A stretch of DNA of 40,172 bases from a virus: positions 1-40,172 of IMG/VR virus record IMGVR_UViG_3300033291_000004; one strand, given 5' to 3'. Below the pieces are notes generated by a model that was not told the DNA's origin, searched no databases, and saw only the letters and a list, made by a program, of their open reading frames with translations. The position numbers and the translations under genes are program-made. This document shows positions 19,573-27,757 of this stretch, piece by piece; positions within the stretch are counted from its first letter, which is position 1, and every line of letters begins with the position of its first letter.

Positions 19573-20837
19573 AAATTTATGATTATATAATCCCAAAATT
19601 TGATGATTTCGTTCCGGCAATATTAAATATGGAAGTATCGGAAATAGCATTGAGAGGCGGCAGAGGTTCGACAAAATCGTCATTTGCTGGCTTAATGCTT
19701 CCATTTTTATTAGTTATGGATTGTAAGCGTGGCATACAATCTCATGCAATAGCAATAAGAAAAGTTGGAAATACTCTCAAAAAGAGTGTATACAATCAAG
19801 TCAAAAAAGGTATTTCTATGCTTGGGTGGGATAATCTTTTTAAATGTACAGTGTCACCAATGGAAATTATTTATAAACCATCGGGCCAAACAATATTTTT
19901 CTCCGGTTGTGATGACCCGACGAAAATTAAATCTATAACCGTTCCAAATGGTTATATAAAATATAGATGGTTAGAGGAATTTGACCAATTTGACGGAGAG
20001 CCAGAAATTAGAAATTTAAATCAATCTTTAGCAAGGGGCGGCAGAACTCTAGCCATTTATACATTTAATACACCACCATCAATAAATCACTGGGTAAATA
20101 AATGGTGGCTTGATTCATATGATAAAAGAGGATTAGTCCAAAATACCAGCACTTGGGAAATGGTTCCGCCAGAGTGGTTGGGTGATGACTTCATCTATGA
20201 AGCCAATTATTTAAAAAGAAAAAATCTTCAAGCTTATAAAAATGAATACCTTGGAGAAATAACCGGTATAGGCGGCGAAATATTTACTAATGTTAAAAAT
20301 ATTACTTTGACCGATGATGATATTTTAACATTTGATAAAATAAGACAAGGCCTTGATTTTGGGTTAAGGCGTGACCCTTCGGCATTTGAAAAGTTGTGTT
20401 ATTCAAGAAAACATTCTGCAGTTTGGTTTTTTGATGAAATATTTGGTTATGGATATGCTAATCGTGAATTAGCAGATTTAGTAAGAGCGAAAGCCATTTA
20501 CAACCAAATTATAAAAGGCGATTCAGCAGAACTAAGGTCAATAAACACAATGTCAACAGAATATAATATAAATATGATACCATGCCAAAAAGGCCCTGAC
20601 AGTGTAAGACATGGAATTAAGTGGTTCCAAGACTTAGAATCGATCAATATTGATCGAAAAAGATGCCCTAATGCTTATCGAGAATTTTCGACTTATTCTT
20701 ATGAGAAGAATAAACAGGGCGAATGGATAAATGAATATCCCGACAAAGATAATCATACAATTGATGCCGCAAGGTATGCACTTGATGATATTATTTTACA
20801 GTCAGGTTGGAGGGTTCCGAAACATGATAAACATTGA
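19566..20837 (+). CDS. terL: terminase large subunit
   Basis: A 423-residue protein with the full two-domain layout. The ATPase half has Walker A GGRGSTKS (31-38), a Walker B region IKYRWLEEFDQF (about 130-141) with the catalytic glutamate, and a coupling motif FNTPP. The nuclease half shows the RNase H-like acidic residues in GLDFGLRRDP (about 262-271), IIKGDSAELRSI and NHTIDAARYAL (about 395-406). It is of the PBSX/SPP1 type, which usually packages by headful from a pac site. It overlaps terS by 7 bases and the methyltransferase gene by 14. Confidence 0.93.
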   Translation: MLEIYDYIIPKFDDFVPAILNMEVSEIALRGGRGSTKSSFAGLMLPFLLVMDCKRGIQSHAIAIRKVGNTLKKSVYNQVKKGISMLGWDNLFKCTVSPMEIIYKPSGQTIFFSGCDDPTKIKSITVPNGYIKYRWLEEFDQFDGEPEIRNLNQSLARGGRTLAIYTFNTPPSINHWVNKWWLDSYDKRGLVQNTSTWEMVPPEWLGDDFIYEANYLKRKNLQAYKNEYLGEITGIGGEIFTNVKNITLTDDDILTFDKIRQGLDFGLRRDPSAFEKLCYSRKHSAVWFFDEIFGYGYANRELADLVRAKAIYNQIIKGDSAELRSINTMSTEYNINMIPCQKGPDSVRHGIKWFQDLESINIDRKRCPNAYREFSTYSYEKNKQGEWINEYPDKDNHTIDAARYALDDIILQSGWRVPKHDKH

Positions 20838-21567
20838 AAATATTGATTGTTTCAAAGCAATGAAAAACATTAAAAATAATTCTATAGATATGATCTTGAC
20901 TGACCCGCCATATGCAAAAACAGCGGCAAAATGGGACAAGATATTTAATATAGATTTGTTATGGAAAGAATATAAACGGATAATTAAAAATAATGGGTGT
21001 ATTGCAATATTTGGTATAGAACCATTTTCAACATTAATCAGATATCCAAATTTAAAAAATTATAAATATGATTGGATTTGGATAAAAGATAAAGCAACAA
21101 ATTTTTTAAATTGCAAAAAACAGCCACTAAGAAAAAGTGAAAATATATCTATTTTTTATAAAGAACAAGCTCTATATAAACCACAACTTTTTAAAAATGA
21201 CCCAAAAAATATCCGGCCACCTAAGAAAAGAATGTATAAAAGTGATCTATACGGCGATCATTACAAAGTAGTTAAAAAAACGATACCCGAAGATATGTGT
21301 TACCCAAATAATTTATTGTTCTTTATTAAAGAACAAAGACCATACCATCCGACCCAAAAACCTATTAAGTTACTAGAATATTTAATAAAAACTTATACTG
21401 CAGAAAATAATTTAATTTTAGATACCTTTATGGGTTGCGGCAGTACTGGCGTGGCCGCTAATAATTTAAATAGATGTTTTATAGGCTTTGAAATAGATAG
21501 ACATTTCTTTCAAATAGCTAAAAATCGTATATTTGGATATAATAATAAGAAAGGGGTGATTTTATGA
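20824..21567 (+). CDS. orphan DNA methyltransferase (N6-adenine or N4-cytosine, beta type)
   Basis: ATG 20824 follows GGAGGG inside the end of terL. The catalytic DPPY motif lies at 27-30 (IDMILTDPPYAKTAAKWDKI) and the S-adenosylmethionine-binding FxGxG-like motif near the C-terminus (LDTFMGCGSTGVAANNL, about 198-213), preceded by HPTQKPIKLLEYLIK. This order (catalytic first) is typical of the beta class. No restriction gene adjoins, so it is an orphan enzyme that would methylate phage DNA just before packaging and protect it from host restriction. Its site cannot be read from the sequence. Placement between terL and portal is unusual. Confidence 0.88.
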   Translation: MINIENIDCFKAMKNIKNNSIDMILTDPPYAKTAAKWDKIFNIDLLWKEYKRIIKNNGCIAIFGIEPFSTLIRYPNLKNYKYDWIWIKDKATNFLNCKKQPLRKSENISIFYKEQALYKPQLFKNDPKNIRPPKKRMYKSDLYGDHYKVVKKTIPEDMCYPNNLLFFIKEQRPYHPTQKPIKLLEYLIKTYTAENNLILDTFMGCGSTGVAANNLNRCFIGFEIDRHFFQIAKNRIFGYNNKKGVIL

Positions 21568-22865
21568 ACGGTGAACAATTAACCCTAATTATAAATAAAT
21601 GGGTTGAATCAAAAGAATATAAAAATATGATAGATGGCCTAAATTATTATTGTTCAGAAAATGACATAAAAAAAAGGGAATTTAAATATATTGATGGGCT
21701 TGGAGAATCGAAAAAGGATAGGTATAGAGCAAATAAAAAAATACCTACAAATTTTCTAAGTACATTAATAGATCAAAAAGTAAGTTATTGTTTAAGTAAA
21801 GATGTTATTGTGGATAATTTTAATTTATCATTTGATCTTAATGAGGAAATAGATGTCGTTGCGGAAGAGGCAAGTATAAAAGCTCAAGGCTGGACTTTTT
21901 TTTATCCATCTTCCGAAGGAGAACTAAAGACAAAAGTTGTTGAGTCAGAAAATATAATTCCACTATATGACAATACTATAGAAAAAAAATTGATAGGAAT
22001 AATTAGGTTATATTCAAATGATGATAATAAATTCGCCGAATATTGGGAACCGGAAGGAAAATTTATTTTTATCCTAGAACAGGAAGGATATAAATTTATA
22101 GAAGAAACTTCCCATTTTGATAATGGAAATTGGGGATTGATTCCTTTTGCTCCATTATATAATAATAGACATAAAATGAATGATTTACAAAGAATTAAAA
22201 CTTTGATTGATTGTTATGATCTTACAATATCGGATTTTGCTAATAACTTTATTGATTTTCAAGAATTAATTCTTTTTATCCGAAATTATTCGGAAAATGT
22301 AGCGACAGAGACTGCCGCAATAGAATTAATGGATTGGCTAAAAAAATATAAAATGATATCAGTTAGACAAGATGGGGGAATTGATATTATTAGTAGAGAA
22401 GTGCCATATCAAGCAAGAAGTGAATTTTTAATTATACTAAAGAAACTTATTTACACTTTTGGAAAGGGTGTTGATATTGATGATCTGAAAGGTGCATCAT
22501 TAACAAATGTTGTAATTAAAGCTCATTTCTCTTTACTTGATATGAAAGCCAATAAGTTTATTAAAGAAATAAAAAGATATATTAAAGAATGTTTGAAGAT
22601 CAATAATAAATGGCATGAATTACACAATAAAACACGATCTGATATCAATAAAGTTGATATCACAATAAATAAGACTATCTTAATAAATGAACTAGAGAAT
22701 GCCGAAATAATGTTAAAATTAGATGGTATTGTCTCAAGAAGAACATTATTAAAAAATTGTTTTATGGTCGACGATGTAGAAGCCGAATTAAAAGAACTAG
22801 AGAATGACCAGATGGAATATAATAATAATGATGGTAGTGAGGATTTGATTCCAAATGAAACTTAA
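21564..22865 (+). CDS. portal protein, SPP1 gp6-like
   Basis: A 433-residue portal of the SPP1 gp6 family: an N-terminal helical region with INKWVESKEYKNMIDGLNYY, the wing with YIDGLGESKKDRYRANKKIP and TNFLSTLIDQKVSYCLSKDV, a beta core (EYWEPEGKFIFILEQEG), the stem helices (ESLL-like FANNFIDFQELILF) and an acidic C-terminal tail. It forms the dodecameric gate through which TerL pumps DNA. GAAAGGGGTG precedes ATG 21564, overlapping the methyltransferase gene by 4 bases. Confidence 0.88.
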   Translation: MNGEQLTLIINKWVESKEYKNMIDGLNYYCSENDIKKREFKYIDGLGESKKDRYRANKKIPTNFLSTLIDQKVSYCLSKDVIVDNFNLSFDLNEEIDVVAEEASIKAQGWTFFYPSSEGELKTKVVESENIIPLYDNTIEKKLIGIIRLYSNDDNKFAEYWEPEGKFIFILEQEGYKFIEETSHFDNGNWGLIPFAPLYNNRHKMNDLQRIKTLIDCYDLTISDFANNFIDFQELILFIRNYSENVATETAAIELMDWLKKYKMISVRQDGGIDIISREVPYQARSEFLIILKKLIYTFGKGVDIDDLKGASLTNVVIKAHFSLLDMKANKFIKEIKRYIKECLKINNKWHELHNKTRSDINKVDITINKTILINELENAEIMLKLDGIVSRRTLLKNCFMVDDVEAELKELENDQMEYNNNDGSEDLIPNET

Positions 22866-23490
22866 AGAATTAAGGCAAGTTTTAAATGATCTAATGGGTG
22901 TATTAGATGATAAAAATGTAAAAAAAGAAGTCGGAAAAACTTATAAATACATTAATCAAGAGCTTGCTAAAGATTTGAATAGTTCTGTTAATGCAACGTT
23001 CTCCGGCACTGCAAAACAAATTCAAGTTGATATAATTTTAAATAAAAAGGATAAAAATAAAATTATAAATTCCAAAGTAAAAAGAAAAACTATATTTGAT
23101 AGAATTACAAGAAATGGCAAAAAATTGACTAAAGATGTAAAAAAAATCGGTCTTGAAAATAAACTTAACATAAAAAAAAGATTTAACAGGGAATATAATA
23201 ATACTAAGAGAATTATCCGAACAGATTCGCATCGGATTTTGGAACGGACTAAAAATTTTTGTAATAGTCTAGCAAATAAGGCCGGATTTAAAACAAAGGG
23301 CCGTTGGATATGTTCATTTAGAAATTCAAGAGATGCCCATATTAGGATGCACAATCAAATAAATGACAATGATGGATATTTTTCTATAGATGGATTTAAA
23401 ACAAAATATCCCGGAGGATTTGGAGTTGCCAAGCTCGATATAAATTGTCATTGTAAAGTAAAATATGAAAGGATGAAAAATAATGAGTAA
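22855..23490 (+). CDS. MuF-like minor head protein
   Basis: The C-terminal 60 residues carry the phage head morphogenesis (MuF, SPP1 gp7) signature: GRWICSFRNSRDAHIRMHNQ, a GYFSIDGF turn and YPGGFGVAKLDINCHCKVKY with the paired cysteines near the end. The N-terminal 120 residues are basic and helical. Such proteins sit at the portal vertex and may be packaged with or guide DNA. It overlaps the portal gene by 11 bases. No toxin or effector domain is attached, unlike some MuF polymorphic proteins. Confidence 0.82.
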   Translation: MKLKELRQVLNDLMGVLDDKNVKKEVGKTYKYINQELAKDLNSSVNATFSGTAKQIQVDIILNKKDKNKIINSKVKRKTIFDRITRNGKKLTKDVKKIGLENKLNIKKRFNREYNNTKRIIRTDSHRILERTKNFCNSLANKAGFKTKGRWICSFRNSRDAHIRMHNQINDNDGYFSIDGFKTKYPGGFGVAKLDINCHCKVKYERMKNNE

Positions 23491-23836
23491 ATTCCAAAAT
23501 AGCTTTGAAATCCCAGATAGTATTTTAAAAGATACAAAAAAATTAAATGAATTTTTAGAACAAGCTTATAATTCTTTTTGTGTAAATTATTTTAATCAAA
23601 TTAAAGATTTAATCGGATTTACGCAGGTTATCGGAGAAAAAGAAAAGCCGGCCGAAAATAGAAAAGCCCAGATCGTTATATTTACTGCCGATGATGTAAA
23701 AATTAAAGTAAAAGACGAATTAAAAAAACATGGGGGTAGTTTATCTAAAAGCGAAGATTTACCCAAGTATGTTAAAAATAATATTCCTACTACCATAACA
23801 CAGCTAGAAGACAGTAAAAATAAAGAGGTGAAATAA
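23483..23836 (+). CDS. phage protein of unknown function, 117 aa
   Basis: Overlaps the MuF gene by 8 bases, with AAAGGATG upstream. A small alpha/beta protein (LKDTKKLNEFLEQAYNSFCV, KAQIVIFTADDVKIKVKDEL), acidic and soluble, ending in a Lys/Asp-rich tail. Position between MuF and a large fibre-like protein suggests a minor head component. No family is recognised. Confidence 0.6.
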   Translation: MSKFQNSFEIPDSILKDTKKLNEFLEQAYNSFCVNYFNQIKDLIGFTQVIGEKEKPAENRKAQIVIFTADDVKIKVKDELKKHGGSLSKSEDLPKYVKNNIPTTITQLEDSKNKEVK

Positions 23837-23837
23837 T

Positions 23838-25562
23838 ATGTCATCTTTTGGGAGATATGTTCAAAAAGATTTTACAGATGGAAGCACAGCGGTGCCGTTG
23901 TCGGCCGCAAATATGGACGAGATTTCAAGAGTTTGCGAAATTGCAGACGAAGAACTTGGAAGATCGCAATATTTTAGATTTCGAGATTATAAGCAATATT
24001 ATTATGATCGAAATGTTAAAACAATAGAATATTTCCAAGATCATACTGATTGGACAGGGCTAAGCGGCGGCGAGACTTTGTCTACAGATACAACAAATAA
24101 ATTTATTGGGGAATCCGGCGTTAGATGTACAGAGGACGACGACACAGCCAGTTTTATTGGTATGACTAGAAATATATCATCTATAGATTTAACAGAGTTT
24201 AACGATGGTGGGGCCAGTGGAGACGATGACATTATCGCTTATAGTGTTTATGTGAGTGATGATACAAAATTACAAAGTATCACAGTTAAGCTTGGGGATG
24301 ATAACAGTAATAATTATAGTTATAGTGTTTTTGCTTCAAGTCTTGGAAATGGCTATAATACATTATATGTTAGAAAAAGCGAATTTGCGGTTAATGGAAC
24401 CCCCAGCGGATGGGACGACATAACATGGATAAATTGTCAAAGTTATACAGAAACTAACGGTTCCGGCGGTTATTTTACAGCTTTATTTTTACAGTTAATA
24501 AGAGAAGACCCGGAGCATCCATATTATTCTAACCCATTTCAAATTTACCGGGGATCTATTACAGGTTGGGAAAATATTTTTTCTCAACTATCAGACTTAT
24601 ATCAAATATACAAAGACCCCACAATAAACAGATTAGGCATGGGAAAAGTAAATGAAAAAAATGAATCTGGAAATGAATATGATTTGCATGTTTTTTGTTC
24701 TGTTGTTGAATTTATTGGGAAATTTGAAATGTATTGCAAGGATGCCGGGGAATTAACAAGTATAACCTGGCATGTGGATACTGATAATTATATAGAGGTC
24801 TATTGTCAATTAGATGTTTTCTATCTAAGTATATGGGAAGCCGGGGTTAATACGACTTATTCGGTTGCATTAACTAATTCTCTACTCTATAATGAAAGAG
24901 TAAATTTATATGTTGAAAAGCAAGGCGACTATATAAAAGCTATGTTGAAAAAAGATGGCGAATTAATAAGAGTCTTAGAACATGAGACAACTATTAGCAG
25001 TGATTCAATAGGTTGTGTTTATTTTGGCCACTATTCAACAACCGGCCATAGTTTTATAACTGATTTTAGTTTTTCCAATACTCAAAATGCACAACTAGAA
25101 TCATGGGATAGTGAAAAAGTTATTATTAAAAAAGAAGCTGAAATAAGAAGTTCAACAACTACTTTATCTAACGATAATGAATTATTTGTTTATTTACCGC
25201 CAAATAATATTTTTTCGATTGAGGTCGAATTATTGACAACAGCTTCAAGTACTACGCCAGATATAAAATTAAATTATGACTCCGATGGTGATGTTGAATG
25301 TTTAAATAGAATCTTAATGGGGGCCGAAACTAGCATGACAACGTCTTCAAATACAGGGCTTAGAGGTGGATATACAAGTTCATTAACAACGGCGGTTAAT
25401 TATGGAACATATGCTTCCGGTTCTTGGATTAAAGAAAAATTATTAATTAAAACGTCAAATATTGGCGGTAAAGTCCATTTACAATGGGCCCAAAATGCAT
25501 CAAGCGGAACAACTACAATTAATAAAAACTCAAATATGAAAGTAAAAATGTTAAAAAGCTAA
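23838..25562 (+). CDS. large multi-domain fibre-like virion protein with two beta-sandwich domains
   Basis: A 574-residue protein with no enzyme motif. The N-terminal part resembles the attachment region of head or tail fibres: FTDGSTAVPLSAANMDEI (12-29) is a version of the motif usually written DGTPLNAANLNxIE. Residues 65-222 form a beta-sandwich unit (DWTGLSGG, LTEFNDGGASGDDDIIAYSV, NYSYSVFASSL) closely like the insert of the tail tube protein at 29377. A second concanavalin-like unit spans about 275-425 (IGKFEMYCKD, YIKAMLKKDGELIRVLEHET, SIGCVYFGHY). The rest is beta-rich. It lies between MuF and scaffold, so a head fibre or host-attachment appendage is likely. Confidence 0.75.
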   Translation: MSSFGRYVQKDFTDGSTAVPLSAANMDEISRVCEIADEELGRSQYFRFRDYKQYYYDRNVKTIEYFQDHTDWTGLSGGETLSTDTTNKFIGESGVRCTEDDDTASFIGMTRNISSIDLTEFNDGGASGDDDIIAYSVYVSDDTKLQSITVKLGDDNSNNYSYSVFASSLGNGYNTLYVRKSEFAVNGTPSGWDDITWINCQSYTETNGSGGYFTALFLQLIREDPEHPYYSNPFQIYRGSITGWENIFSQLSDLYQIYKDPTINRLGMGKVNEKNESGNEYDLHVFCSVVEFIGKFEMYCKDAGELTSITWHVDTDNYIEVYCQLDVFYLSIWEAGVNTTYSVALTNSLLYNERVNLYVEKQGDYIKAMLKKDGELIRVLEHETTISSDSIGCVYFGHYSTTGHSFITDFSFSNTQNAQLESWDSEKVIIKKEAEIRSSTTTLSNDNELFVYLPPNNIFSIEVELLTTASSTTPDIKLNYDSDGDVECLNRILMGAETSMTTSSNTGLRGGYTSSLTTAVNYGTYASGSWIKEKLLIKTSNIGGKVHLQWAQNASSGTTTINKNSNMKVKMLKS

Positions 25563-25646
25563 AAAATGATGTATAATATATTTAAATAGTCACTCCTTTA
25601 CTCTTAGCTAGAGTATAAAAAAGCTATAATTAGGAGGTAGAAAAAA
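25563..25646. other. intergenic leader before the scaffold gene
   Basis: An AT-rich gap with ACTCT / AGAGT (about 25600-25615) able to form a short hairpin and a -10-like TATAAT (near 25572) without a recognisable -35. No reading frame of note. Confidence 0.4.
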
Positions 25647-26312
25647 ATGGAATGGTTAAAAAGATTATTAGGAGATAATTATAGTAAGTTGAGTTCTGAA
25701 GTTTTAAGTATTCTTAAGGATTCTTTAGGAGAGTCGGAATATGTACCAAATGACCCAACAAAAATTATTCCTAAAAATGTATTTAATGAAAAACTAGAGA
25801 AGATTAAATTATTAGAAACTCAAATAACACAATATCAAGAACAATTAAAACATACTGGTGACATGGTTACTGGTTCAGAAATGAAAACTAAACTAGAGAC
25901 GCAAAAAGTTGAATTTGAGAATTTAATAAAACAACAAAAGCAAGAATACGAACAACGAATCGAAAATGACAATAAAAAACATCTGATTGAAAGTACTTTA
26001 TCAAGTCAAGGTTGTTTACATCCTGATTTGGTTATGGGAAAAATAAATTTAGATGATGTTATTGTTAAGGACGATAACATCTTAAATGGTGATAAAATAA
26101 TTTTACCATTAAAGGATAATTACAAGGCTTTATTTACTAATAAAGTTACCGGGAATACTCCACCAAGTGGAGGAGGCACAAACCCACCACCACAGCCAAG
26201 CAGTAAAGAAGACTTGATAAAAAAATATAATGAAGCCGAAAAAAATCAAGACTTTTTGACTATGCAAAAAGTACAAAGAGAAATAAAACAAGTTAGTGGT
26301 GATGGCGAATAA
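25647..26312 (+). CDS. scaffolding protein, GP20-like
   Basis: AGGAGG lies 8 bases before ATG 25647. The 221-residue protein has the GP20 minor structural/scaffold layout: a helical start, a long Glu/Lys/Gln coiled coil (LLETQITQYQEQLKHTGDMV and VEFENLIKQQKQEYEQRIEN), a beta segment with VMGKINLDDVIVKDD, a Gly/Pro-rich linker (GNTPPSGGGTNPPPQPSSKE) and a short C-terminal helix that would bind the capsid protein. Scaffolds shape the procapsid and are released before packaging. It is immediately upstream of the capsid gene. Confidence 0.85.
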   Translation: MEWLKRLLGDNYSKLSSEVLSILKDSLGESEYVPNDPTKIIPKNVFNEKLEKIKLLETQITQYQEQLKHTGDMVTGSEMKTKLETQKVEFENLIKQQKQEYEQRIENDNKKHLIESTLSSQGCLHPDLVMGKINLDDVIVKDDNILNGDKIILPLKDNYKALFTNKVTGNTPPSGGGTNPPPQPSSKEDLIKKYNEAEKNQDFLTMQKVQREIKQVSGDGE

Positions 26313-26338
26313 TAAATCTTTAAAGGAGTGATATTATT

Positions 26339-27328
26339 ATGGCTTACACAGACAGTGAAGACCTCAATTATTTAGGTCAAATTTTTATGCTTGGAGCTAG
26401 GCAGACACCATTTATTAATGCTTTAGGAAATCCTATTTCAAATGGTGAATTAAATCCTGCCGTTGCTTCAAGAACAAATTCATTTGAATTTGCTGTCGCT
26501 CAGCCGGTTGACACCGGTGCAGGTTCACAGCCTGCAATTACAGAGGCATCCTCTGTCACTGGCGTTACTGCAAACACAATTACAAGAGGGCAAGATGTTA
26601 ATACTTGTCAAATCTTTCAAAGAAAAGCGGAAGTGTCCTATAAAAAACTTTCTACAACAGGAACTGTTAATAATGCTTTGAGTGGGGTTCACAATATTGA
26701 TGGAGCCCAAGCCGGTATGACTTTTGGTGTTGATGGAAACCCTGTACAATCTGAGTTAGATTTCCAACTTATGACTAATATGCGAGGTATGGCTTCCGAT
26801 CTTAACTATTCATGTATTAATGGAAGTTATCAAGGTGCGGCCAGTGCGGCAACAGCGGCAAAAATGAGAGGCTTAGCAAATGCAATTACAACAAATGCAG
26901 TTGCGGCCGGAACAGTGGCTTTAAAACAGTCTCATGTTAATTCTGTAATTAAAGCAATGGTTGATTCCGGTGCTATTATGCAAAGAATTGTTGCTTTGTG
27001 TAATAGCTTTCAAAGACAGGCTTTAGGGGCATTGTATGAGTTTGTTCCAATGGACAGATTTATTGGAGGTTCTCAAGTCTCTGCATTTTATACCGACTTT
27101 GGCATGATAGACATTATGTATGACCCTAATATGCCAACAGGTAGCATTTTCTTTGTTGAAATGACTGTATGCAGAATTAAAGCATGTCCAATTCAAGGAA
27201 GACTTGTATTAGTAGAAGATAAACCGACAGATGGTGCGTCTTATGCAAAACAAGTATATACCCAGTTGGGACTTGATTATGGCCCAGAAGAATATCATGG
27301 AAAAATTACTGGTCTAACTACTTCTTAA
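26339..27328 (+). CDS. major capsid protein, SU10/DUF5309-like
   Basis: A 329-residue HK97-fold capsid. It fits the SU10-type family: an N-terminal LGQIFMLGARQTPFINAL, an NTCQIFQRKAEVSYKKL strand (E-loop region), long helix ELDFQLMTNMRGMASDLNYS with CINGSY and KMRGLANAIT, and a C-terminal beta part (GMIDIMYDPNMPTGSIFFVE, CRIKACPIQG). About 415 copies would form a T=7 shell for a 40-kb genome. The ribosome site is AAAGGAGTG. It is the most GC-balanced gene of the window, as expected for an abundant protein. Confidence 0.86.
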   Translation: MAYTDSEDLNYLGQIFMLGARQTPFINALGNPISNGELNPAVASRTNSFEFAVAQPVDTGAGSQPAITEASSVTGVTANTITRGQDVNTCQIFQRKAEVSYKKLSTTGTVNNALSGVHNIDGAQAGMTFGVDGNPVQSELDFQLMTNMRGMASDLNYSCINGSYQGAASAATAAKMRGLANAITTNAVAAGTVALKQSHVNSVIKAMVDSGAIMQRIVALCNSFQRQALGALYEFVPMDRFIGGSQVSAFYTDFGMIDIMYDPNMPTGSIFFVEMTVCRIKACPIQGRLVLVEDKPTDGASYAKQVYTQLGLDYGPEEYHGKITGLTTS

Positions 27329-27346
27329 AGTTAACATAAATAAACA

Positions 27347-27364
27347 TGGGGGATTATTCCCCCA
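27347..27364. repeat. 18-bp hairpin element TGGGGGATTATTCCCCCA, copy 2
   Basis: A 7-bp perfect stem with 4-base loop, the reverse complement of the element at 3334-3351. It follows the capsid stop by 19 bases and is followed by ATTTTAATAT, so weak attenuation after the capsid gene is possible. This would reduce expression of downstream genes relative to the capsid. Confidence 0.65.
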
Positions 27365-27389
27365 ATTTTAATATAAAAAAGGTGATAAT

Positions 27390-27617
27390 ATGGATAAAGA
27401 TACTAAAATGTATTTAGACTTAAAATTAGACCCAATGTCTAAAAAAATCGACGAAATTTCTCAAAAATTAGATAATTTCGTAACAAAAGAAAATTGTCAA
27501 TTGATTCAAAAGGCAAACTCAAAAAAAAACTTTATGAATCTGAGTGATAGGCAATTTAATATATTAGTTGGTGCTATATGTTCAATAATTGGGGCAATAT
27601 TCGGCGTAAATATATGA
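27390..27617 (+). CDS. small membrane protein with coiled-coil start, 75 aa
   Basis: ATG 27390 follows AAAAAGGTG. The first 50 residues are a polar coiled coil (PMSKKIDEISQKLDNFVTKE), followed by RQFNILVGAICSIIGAIFGV, a single C-terminal membrane helix. This layout is like XhlA-type membrane-associated lysis proteins, but its place directly after the capsid gene is unusual. No confident family match. Confidence 0.6.
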   Translation: MDKDTKMYLDLKLDPMSKKIDEISQKLDNFVTKENCQLIQKANSKKNFMNLSDRQFNILVGAICSIIGAIFGVNI

Positions 27618-27730
27618 TATAATGGAATTAACACTACGGAACAAATGACGTTTTAATCGTCTTCTAGTGTTGAAAATAAGAGATTGGAAAGAGTTCAATT
27701 CTATTTTCCTTAGATATTATTTGTTCAAAT
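27615..27730 (+). ncRNA. candidate structured RNA with its own extended -10 promoter
   Basis: The extended -10 TGATATAAT (27615-27623) predicts a start near 27630. Paired segments then follow: AACACTA / TAGTGTT (27630-27636, 27665-27671), GACG / CGTC inside it (27647-27650, 27658-27661), and GAAAATA / TATTTTC (27672-27678, 27702-27708) with ATTG / CAAT inside. GAACAAAT (27639-27646), in the first loop, is complementary to ATTTGTTC (27719-27726) beyond both hairpins, which would make a pseudoknot or an alternative fold. GGAGG of the next gene follows at once. It could be a leader that controls the head-fibre gene or a free virion-related RNA. Confidence 0.45.
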
Positions 27731-27757
27731 AAAACAATATTTAAGGAGGTCTAAAAA

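Noticed and set aside
23022-23354. 110-residue hydrophobic frame on the minus strand
   Set aside because: Antisense to the Lys/Asn-rich part of the MuF-like gene; the apparent membrane protein is a by-product of Lys codons read backwards.
25563-25646. Internal promoter before the scaffold gene
   Set aside because: TATAAT is present but there is neither a -35 nor a TG extension, and chance -10 boxes are common in sequence this AT-rich.
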